Part shown: in pieces, positions 26,356 through 32,134 of the stretch
Numbering within the stretch: position 1 is the first letter of the stretch
Layout of the letters: every line of letters begins with the position of its first letter
Origin: Trichodesmium erythraeum GBRTRLIN201
GTDB lineage: Bacteria; Cyanobacteriota; Cyanobacteriia; Cyanobacteriales; Microcoleaceae
Assembly: GCA_018457135.1 (NCBI GenBank)
Contig: JAGGDU010000103.1
Span: 1 to 32,134 of the forward strand
DNA: 32,134 nt
Direction: 5' to 3'
Translations under genes and position numbers: made by a program
Notes under the pieces: generated by a model
What the model was told of the DNA's origin: nothing
Databases searched by the model: none
What the model saw: the letters and a program-made list of their open reading frames with translations, nothing else

Positions 26356-27239
26356 TCTTATCTGTCACCTCTCCAGAAGTTAGAGTAAATATTGATAAAA
26401 AGGGAAAATAATAAAAATAGCTCTCTAACATAAATGACAATAGCTATTTTTAAATATCTCGGCTTGAGATCTACTTCACGATAGTGTATTCTTTTTTTTA
26501 GAGGTAGTATACATCCTTATGAAATATAGAAAATTAGACGCTTCAATAATTAATAATTAATAATTTAGTTCTACTGAAAACAAGAGAATTGACTAAAAAT
26601 TTTCTTTCTTTTTTTTATGATAATTTTTATTTATTAAAAAATGTAATTATAACATTAAATTATTAAACAAACAAGTCTTAAATATAACAATATTATTTCA
26701 AATATTTATTTTTTTTATTGAAACAAGTTATGGTATAGGCTAGATAAAAAAACTAAATAGGTTGCTATAAGTTCACTAATTGCTAAAATACAATTAAATC
26801 ACCGTGAATAATGACAATATAGACTTGTACACAATCTATCTACTTTTTAGTGCTATTAGTGCTAGTAGTTAGTATTAGTTGATTAGTCAAGTAAAGTTAC
26901 CAAAAAAAGCAATTGTATTTTGTTACAGCTATCCCTTTTAATAGTAGCCAACTTTGTTTGATCAATGTGAAAAAAACTATAAATCCTCAGATAAATTTAC
27001 TAGGGATAGTTTGCCATATTTGAGGAATTTAAGAATTACTAATAAACTAGACAATGGTAAGTGCTGGGAATAACTATTGCGAGCTTTGGCTTACATCTAT
27101 CTCAAGGTTAGAAATTTTCTCAAAAAAACTATAAATGCTGCCAGCCAATTCCTATAATAATTTCAGCCTTTAACGCCAATAGTTTTTTAGGATAACTTTT
27201 TACTCCCCAGTAATAAACTATCAAAAAATAAATGTAAAT
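26356..27239. other. Intergenic, no gene; contains a short heptamer repeat
   Basis: About 880 bp of very AT-rich DNA upstream of the K+ channel gene. Three perfect AATAATT heptamers lie at 26545-26565 (STRR type). Near 26849-26883 there is a low-complexity TAGTGCTATTAGTGCTAGTA stretch. No gene is recognised on either strand. Confidence 0.5.
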
Positions 27240-28313
27240 ATGATCAGTTTATACAATATAAAAAAAATGATAAATATACGAAAAAAACTTCAATGCCAAT
27301 CTTGGCAAGAAAACATTTACTATATTTTTGAATATTCCAATCCCAAAAACTTTTTAAGCTTACTAGATGATTTGATAATTACTATCTTAACAAGCATTAG
27401 TGTGATTGCATTTATTTTAGATACATCTCCCAAATTTTCACAGCATTATCCTGAACAGTTAAAATTAATCGAAATACTTGTAACTATATTTTTTACTATA
27501 GAATATTTGATCAGAATATGGATATGTACAGTTAATCCTAAATACAATCATCCAATTTATGGCAGATTAAGATATGTAATTACACCCTTGGCACTAATAG
27601 ATATTGTAGCCATTTTACCATTTTATTTACAAGTATTATTTCCAAGTTTAGAGTTTATAAAATTTACTCTTCTACTACGTTTATTTCGTCTATTTAAAAT
27701 TAGTAGATATTCAGAATCATTACGAACTATTTTTAAGGTTATAGCTGCCAAAAAAGAAGAACTAATAGCTACATTACTGGTAGTAATTTTTGTCTTAGTT
27801 TTTGTCTCAAGTCTCATGTTTTTAGTAGAAAGTGAAGTACAACCCAATAAATTTTCTAGTATTTTAGAGACTATGTGGTGGGGAGTAGTAACTTTAACAA
27901 CTGTGGGTTATGGAGATGTTTATCCTGTAACTCATTTAGGTAAATTATTGAGTGCTACTGTAGCTTTTTTAGGTATTGGAATTTTTGCTTTACCAGCAGG
28001 TATAATTGCATCTGGTTTTGCCGAAGAAGTTCAAAAAAGACGAGTGAAAAAAATAGTTCATCCAGTCGGAAAAGATATTAAGGTTACTTCGGAAACTGTA
28101 GTGGGACCACACCCAGATTTGAGACATCATAATCATACAAAACAAGAAAAAGAAAAAGCGATCGCTCACTATATTGACGAATCATCAGAAATTATGAAAC
28201 TTTGCATAGAAACAGCAAATAAAAAGTACGGAAATTATTTTAAAAACGAGGAAATTATTAAAGATTTAGCCATACTTCTTTATTACGAAACAACCCATAA
28301 ATTTCACCATTAA
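27240..28313 (+). CDS. Six-helix voltage-gated potassium channel
   Basis: A 357-residue Kv-type subunit that would form a tetramer in the cytoplasmic membrane. S1 is about LLDDLIITILTSISVIAFIL, S2 LIEILVTIFFTIEYLIRIWI with its acidic residue, S3 ALIDIVAILPFYL, and S4 LLLRLFRLFKISRYSESLR with Arg spaced about every third residue. S5 is LIATLLVVIFVLVFVSSL, the selectivity filter is TTVGYGD, and S6 is FLGIGIFALPAGIIASGF. A charged cytoplasmic tail of about 90 residues (Lys/Glu/His-rich) follows S6 and has no recognised ligand-binding domain. The first ATG is taken, but the internal ATG at 27267 is equally possible; neither has a clear Shine-Dalgarno sequence. Neighbours are unrelated. Likely role: K+ flux and membrane potential. 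Confidence 0.92.
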   Translation: MISLYNIKKMINIRKKLQCQSWQENIYYIFEYSNPKNFLSLLDDLIITILTSISVIAFILDTSPKFSQHYPEQLKLIEILVTIFFTIEYLIRIWICTVNPKYNHPIYGRLRYVITPLALIDIVAILPFYLQVLFPSLEFIKFTLLLRLFRLFKISRYSESLRTIFKVIAAKKEELIATLLVVIFVLVFVSSLMFLVESEVQPNKFSSILETMWWGVVTLTTVGYGDVYPVTHLGKLLSATVAFLGIGIFALPAGIIASGFAEEVQKRRVKKIVHPVGKDIKVTSETVVGPHPDLRHHNHTKQEKEKAIAHYIDESSEIMKLCIETANKKYGNYFKNEEIIKDLAILLYYETTHKFHH

Positions 28314-28348
28314 TTATCATAGTGCTGGGGGCTACTCTAAAATTAATC

Positions 28349-28370
28349 TCCCCTAGCCTCTAAGAGGGGA
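28349..28370. terminator. Possible terminator hairpin after the K+ channel gene
   Basis: TCCCCT (28349-28354) pairs with AGGGGA (28365-28370) across a 10-nt loop, about 35 bp past the channel stop. It is followed by AAATTAAAATTT rather than a clean T-run, so it is weak. Confidence 0.3.
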
Positions 28371-28531
28371 AATTAAAATTTCAAAAAATTTCCCTCGTAA
28401 ATTTTCGGCACCAAAATACTATGCCAATAAGATTTACCAATGTCAAAAACCTAAATTTGTAGTGCCATAACTCATTTAATTCTCAAGCTAGATAAAATTA
28501 AATTATTAATCTTTTTTTCTTACTTCTTACT

Positions 28532-29266
28532 TTAATAATTAAAAGGTAAATCATAGGATTCAAGAATTGAAGTATCTCGGAGAATATTTTCCGTAGAAGT
28601 ATCTACTTGAATTTGACCATACTGTAAAATTAAAGCACGTTCAGTTACCTTGCTAACCCAGTTTAAATCATGAGAAGCAATTAAAATAATTTGCATTGGT
28701 AATTGTAAAATAATTTCAGCTAAGTTGCGACGCCATAAAGGGTCAAGGCCATTAGTTGGTTCATCTAATATTAAAATTTCTGGCTTTAATGCTAAAACTG
28801 CTGCTAAAGCTGCCAATCTTTTTTGACCTCCTGAAAGTTCATAAACAGAACGATGTGCATATTTTTCTAAACCAAATTTTACTAACAAATTTTGAGCAAC
28901 TTCTTTAGCAGTTTCTAGGGGTAAACCATAGTTAAGCGGACCAAAAGTTATATCCTCTAAAATAGTAGGCATAAATAATTGGTCATCAGGATTTTGGAAA
29001 CAAAAACCTATTTGACTATGCACTTGAGATAAAGTTTTTTGTTCTAGGAGAATTCCTTGAATCCAAATTTCACCAGATAAAGCTTTTTTCAATCCTACTA
29101 AAGTTTCCATAAAAGTGCTTTTACCTGTACCCGTAGAACCTAATAAAGCAACTCTTTCCCCTGGTTTAATTGTCAATGAAAGATTGTGTAAAATAGGATC
29201 ATTTTGAGAATATTGAAATAATAGGTTTTTAACATAGACTCCAGCTTGTGATTTATCCTCTTGCAT
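28532..29266 (-). CDS. cbiO: ECF-type nickel/cobalt transporter ATPase (CbiO/NikO)
   Basis: A 244-residue ABC ATPase of the energy-coupling-factor type. Walker A is GSTGTGKST, the Q-loop region is GFCFQNPDDQLF, the signature is LSGGQKR, Walker B is ILILDEPTNGLDP and the H-loop is IASHD. The FQNPDDQLF form is typical of CbiO/EcfA proteins. With CbiQ (29493-30299), CbiM (30508-31152) and the NikL-like protein (31246-31752) on the same strand it forms a complete Ni2+/Co2+ importer. It is the last gene, 226 bp after the CbiQ stop, a wide gap for an operon. The metal cannot be decided from the ATPase. Confidence 0.9.
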   Translation of the reverse strand: MQEDKSQAGVYVKNLLFQYSQNDPILHNLSLTIKPGERVALLGSTGTGKSTFMETLVGLKKALSGEIWIQGILLEQKTLSQVHSQIGFCFQNPDDQLFMPTILEDITFGPLNYGLPLETAKEVAQNLLVKFGLEKYAHRSVYELSGGQKRLAALAAVLALKPEILILDEPTNGLDPLWRRNLAEIILQLPMQIILIASHDLNWVSKVTERALILQYGQIQVDTSTENILRDTSILESYDLPFNY

Positions 29267-29492
29267 TTGATAAATAACTAATTATTAACATAGGAATAAG
29301 AATTTTATTAACTACTGAGCAATATTAAGTAGTAAGTTGAGTAAATATTATAACTATTTTCACTTTAATCAGGTACAGTATTTCCATGTAGCACCTTATG
29401 TAAACAGCTTTTTTTTGAAGTTCTTAAACACATTTACTATGAGTAACTTAGGTAAAGTAGATTTTCAATCAGGATTGAATAATTTTCAAAGT

Positions 29493-30299
29493 CTAGCCCA
29501 AAAACATTTCTATAACGATCAAACTAACAGCAACTATCAGAGATATAAATAAATATATTACATCAGAGCCAAATTGAAAACCATTTTTGGAAGTAGAGTA
29601 TTGGGGATGACTTTTATTATTGGATAGATTGCCATAACCACGTAATAACATTGCTTTATAAACTCGCTCTGCTTGTTGATAGCTTCTTACTATAATACTA
29701 CTCGTAAGAGCAGCATAAACTGATAAATTTCTCCAACTAATTTTGCTCTTTTTAAAACCCCGTAATTTAGTGGCATTCAGCATCATTTTTAGTTGATTGG
29801 ATAGTTCAAAAAGATAACGATAAGATAACATCAACATATCCGTAATAATGGGAGAAATTCCTAAGTTGCTCATCCCTTTTAAAGTTGTTAAAAATGAACT
29901 TGTACCGAATAAAACTAAACAAGTGGTCATAATAGCAAAAAAACGACTAACAATTAATATAACTGCCAGACATCCTTCTTGGCGAATTGTCAGAAATCCC
30001 AATTGCCAAACAATAGTTTGACCAGATAGAAAAGGTAATAAAAAGATTACTCCTAACAAAAAAAATCCTGGATAACGTAACCGATTAGCTAAAAATGATA
30101 GAGGTAGTTTTGAGATTCCATAAAGAATAATGCTTAGGAACAACATTAATGGAATTAGATACCAACTATTAACTGTAGCGAATGCAAACATTAATGAGAT
30201 TAAACCAATAAGTTTATATCTTACGTCCCATCTATGTATTGGGGAGTTTAAATTAGCGTATTCATCTAGGGCAAATTTCATTACTGTATCAGTCCTCAT
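29493..30299 (-). CDS. cbiQ: ECF transporter transmembrane T component (CbiQ/NikQ)
   Basis: A 268-residue membrane protein with several hydrophobic helices (e.g. LIGLISLMFAFATVNSWYLI, PLMLFLSIILYGI, FFLLGVIFLLPFL) and the two cytoplasmic coupling motifs of T components, ATKLRGF and KAMLLRGYG, which contact the ATPases. The start is uncertain between ATG 30299 (MRTDTVMKFALDEY) and ATG 30281 (MKFALDEY); the second gives the more usual N-terminus and has GAGG about 12 nt upstream. It lies 208 bp after the CbiM stop. It is a core part of the Ni/Co uptake set with CbiM and CbiO. Confidence 0.88.
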   Translation of the reverse strand: MRTDTVMKFALDEYANLNSPIHRWDVRYKLIGLISLMFAFATVNSWYLIPLMLFLSIILYGISKLPLSFLANRLRYPGFFLLGVIFLLPFLSGQTIVWQLGFLTIRQEGCLAVILIVSRFFAIMTTCLVLFGTSSFLTTLKGMSNLGISPIITDMLMLSYRYLFELSNQLKMMLNATKLRGFKKSKISWRNLSVYAALTSSIIVRSYQQAERVYKAMLLRGYGNLSNNKSHPQYSTSKNGFQFGSDVIYLFISLIVAVSLIVIEMFLG

Positions 30300-30507
30300 T
30301 ACCTAATCTAGCTTTAAGTATTTCTATTCCGAAATACTCCACAAACAGGTATTAGCTATTAGCTCAAGTCATAACTATTAGTTGTCAAGGATTTCATTTT
30401 TTAATTTCCTAACACTTTTTTTGTATTACTATATATAGCCTTACTAAGAATGAAAAAGATAAAAAAAAGGAAGGAATAAACTCCCTAAATTCTGGCTTTT
30501 CACTTAT

Positions 30508-31152
30508 TTAAGAAGGTAAAAGTTCTGGCATGACTCGATGCATAAAACTGACTATCATAGCAGTTAAAATTCCTTCTATTCCCATCAAAGGAATATGAGA
30601 AATCATTAATCCATAAATTGCTTTCTCCTCTAATGAAGTATTAAATCCAGACGGAATATTTGTAATAATTAAACTAAAAAATATTAAACTAGAAACTCCA
30701 ATAGCAGTTGCTCCAGCAATAAACCCTAAAATTTTTATTGATAAATTTTCATTTATTTTATTCCCTAAAATGTGACGTAATTGAAATATTTGATAAGCCA
30801 AAATTGCTGGTATACCCATAATTATAGCGTTAATTCCTAAAGTAGTTAAACCACCATGCCCAAACACTATTACTTGCAAAAATAAGCCAATTAATATGGC
30901 TGGAAAAGCATAATAACCTAACAAAGTTCCTAATAATCCATTTAACACTAAATGAACGCTACCTATTGGCATAGGAATATGAATACTAGAAGCTACAAAA
31001 AATGCTGCTGTTAATAAAGAAGCTTTGGGAATACTAGCTTGAGGATTTGCTAGACGATTAATTTTGCGTAGAGAATACCAGGTAATTAGAGAAGTAAATC
31101 CATAACCACTAATACAAAGTTGAGCTGGCAGAATACCTTCTGAAATATGCAT
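30508..31152 (-). CDS. cbiM: Nickel/cobalt-binding S component (CbiM/NikM)
   Basis: A 214-residue integral membrane protein beginning MHISEGILP, the conserved metal-binding N-terminus of CbiM/NikM (His2 and the N-terminal amine bind Ni2+ or Co2+). Further conserved blocks are SSIHIPMPIGSVHLVLNGLL, with metal-binding His residues, and FGHGGLTTLGINAIIMGIP. It gives metal specificity to the ECF transporter. CbiM normally works with a small bitopic partner, CbiN or NikL; here the upstream gene encodes a NikL-like protein, which favours nickel. No Shine-Dalgarno sequence is evident. The gene lies 93 bp after the NikL-like stop. Nickel would serve hydrogenase, urease or Ni superoxide dismutase. Confidence 0.9.
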   Translation of the reverse strand: MHISEGILPAQLCISGYGFTSLITWYSLRKINRLANPQASIPKASLLTAAFFVASSIHIPMPIGSVHLVLNGLLGTLLGYYAFPAILIGLFLQVIVFGHGGLTTLGINAIIMGIPAILAYQIFQLRHILGNKINENLSIKILGFIAGATAIGVSSLIFFSLIITNIPSGFNTSLEEKAIYGLMISHIPLMGIEGILTAMIVSFMHRVMPELLPS

Positions 31153-31245
31153 TGTGACAATTTAAAATTAAAAAACGCGAAAGTCAAATACTTGAGAAAA
31201 AATTATAACTGTAATAGACTATTTGGAAAAGTCAGGAACAAAAGT

Positions 31246-31752
31246 CTAACGATTTTCTTGTGGTTGCTCTTGAGTTGGAAATCGCCAGAAAAATAAAGAA
31301 GTTCCTACAAATCCCCATATAACACAACCTATCATTAGTCCTCTTTGTATGGGATTATAATCCCTAGTTGTACTTGCTAAATAATAACTACTTTTACTGA
31401 TATTTTTCCTAGGAGAATTCTCCAGTTTATCTACTTGAAAAGGAACACTAACTAAATTACCATGACCAGCTTGACGCACCTTGATTTCCCAATATCCAGG
31501 TTGATAATGATCAGGAGCAAAAATAAAATTTCCCTCCTCATCAGTCATACCTTGTAACCAAGGTTTATTAGGAAAATTAGGAGCATAAACTGTAACTGAA
31601 GCATTACTTAAAGGATTTCCAGAATCATAAATAGCATTAATCTTAATTGCTTTAGTAATTTGATGTTGAATTTTCACTCCATGAGGGCTCGCTTTTCCCT
31701 CTAAACTCAGTAAAGATAAAAATATTAAAGGAATAACTAATTGCCATTTCAT
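31246..31752 (-). CDS. NikL-like accessory protein of the Ni/Co ECF transporter
   Basis: A 168-residue bitopic protein. A signal peptide (MKWQLVIPLIFLSLLSLEGKA) leads to a mature part starting SPHGVKIQHQ, with His residues near the N-terminus that may handle metal. Residues about 35-110 resemble a carboxypeptidase-regulatory/transthyretin-like beta fold (NASVTVYAPN, GMTDEEGNFIFAPD, GYWEIKVRQAGHG). A C-terminal membrane helix (GLMIGCVIWGFVGTSLFFW) is followed by a short cytoplasmic tail. NikL proteins replace CbiN in many nickel transporters, and the position as first gene before cbiM supports this. GAGG lies 6 nt before the ATG. The assignment to NikL rather than another such small protein is from layout and memory. 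Confidence 0.75.
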   Translation of the reverse strand: MKWQLVIPLIFLSLLSLEGKASPHGVKIQHQITKAIKINAIYDSGNPLSNASVTVYAPNFPNKPWLQGMTDEEGNFIFAPDHYQPGYWEIKVRQAGHGNLVSVPFQVDKLENSPRKNISKSSYYLASTTRDYNPIQRGLMIGCVIWGFVGTSLFFWRFPTQEQPQENR

Positions 31753-31822
31753 GTTTTACCTCTATTAATAGTCGCTTCATAAATTTTTCCATTCTTTATT
31801 CTTAAATGATTTTTTGTGTAAT

Positions 31823-31857
31823 AGGATTTATTTTATAGAAAATCCTGAATTGCTCAA
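31823..31857 (-). promoter_or_regulatory. Promoter with overlapping inverted repeat before the Ni/Co transporter genes
   Basis: On the minus strand TTGAGC (31852-31857), a 16-nt spacer and TAAAAT (31830-31835) form a reasonable promoter about 75 bp upstream of the first transporter gene. A 7-bp inverted repeat (AGGATTT 31823-31829, AAATCCT 31840-31846) spans the -10 region and could be an operator. No cobalamin riboswitch motif is apparent. Confidence 0.4.
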
Positions 31858-32134
31858 GTTAATTTTTATTATAAATTTTCTATTTTTGATTTTTAGATAA
31901 TCAGACTTTATATAATAGAAGTTATACCAAATCTAGCTTAGTGATAGTGCATTTTTCAACTTACAACTGTTGCTCAATAAGGAATTTGGCTATGGGACAA
32001 GCCTGCTTTGATACTTTCAAGGCCAATTTCTTGGCACTAGAAAAAAATTGTGTCCTTTGAAATCTCATATATCTTTAAGTACTATAGCAATCCCATATTG
32101 GTCGCAACAGATATAATAGTAAGAATAACAGATC
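31858..32134. other. Right edge, no gene recognised
   Basis: Non-coding AT-rich DNA. A small perfect hairpin GCCAA-TTTC-TTGGC lies at 32022-32035. The stretch from about 31985 onwards is less AT-rich than its surroundings and might belong to a dispersed repeat or a gene beyond the edge. Confidence 0.4.

Noticed and set aside
29337-29552. Plus-strand frame of 71 codons between cbiO and cbiQ
   Set aside because: It overlaps the 3' end of cbiQ on the other strand and resembles no family.
31753-32134. Possible cobalamin riboswitch upstream of the cbiM-type genes
   Set aside because: No B12-box-like sequence or suitable paired structure could be seen on the minus strand.

Overview
The window looks like a piece of a filamentous, AT-rich, low-coding-density marine cyanobacterium of the Trichodesmium/Okeania/Oscillatoria type. 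Evidence: ten HIP1 octamers (GCGATCGC, e.g. 2556, 3354, 10515, 11264, 12289, 15976, 18133, 21948, 24534, 28158), a CYP120-like P450, the cyanobacterial style of TPR/CHAT and MoxR/vWA genes, heptanucleotide tandem repeats, MITE-like elements, and long gaps filled with decayed insertion sequences. The genus is an inference; no rRNA or tRNA gene was seen.

1-8430 (minus strand): a biological-conflict island. Four overlapping genes read leftwards: an EAD1-iSTAND adaptor (4746-3628), a MoxR AAA+ ATPase (3643-2696), a SAV_2336-like vWA protein (2699-1464) and a TPR protein that runs off the left edge (1467-<1, probably with a C-terminal effector such as CHAT outside the window). Just upstream is a separate gene (8186-5241) whose protein starts with the same kind of effector-associated domain and continues with a calcineurin-like phosphoesterase, one membrane helix and an extracytoplasmic periplasmic-binding-protein-like domain. 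Both transcription units carry the same duplicated upstream segment, with a 17/18-identical promoter-like box. The likely reading is a vWA-MoxR (VMAP-type) NTP-dependent system plus a co-regulated transmembrane receptor/effector that docks through EAD-EAD contact. This is the most interesting system in the window.

8437-14885 (minus): a DUF1800 gene, an EF-G-like GTPase paralogue and a CYP120-type cytochrome P450 that lacks the usual I-helix acid-alcohol pair. The gaps hold a heptamer repeat and two copies of a MITE-like element with AGGACTTAC ends.

15188-18859 (plus): two M16-family peptidase genes. The first has the HxxEH zinc site and the second has lost it, so they probably form an active/inactive pair. 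A 49-bp tandem duplication lies between them.

18860-20780: a graveyard with a third MITE copy and a CHAT-protease pseudogene interrupted by the N-terminal remnant of a transposase.

20781-24899 (minus): a giant RTX-type secreted protein. An 'esterase-like activity of phytase' domain is split by two nearly identical glycerophosphodiesterase domains, encoded by a 1.18-kb direct repeat. This suggests organic-phosphorus scavenging.

24900-27239: a gap mostly occupied by a decayed IS4-like transposase gene on the plus strand.

27240-28313 (plus): a six-helix voltage-gated K+ channel. 28532-31752 (minus): a nickel/cobalt ECF transporter set (NikL-like, CbiM/NikM, CbiQ, CbiO) with a promoter overlapped by an inverted repeat. 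31858-32134 holds no recognisable gene.
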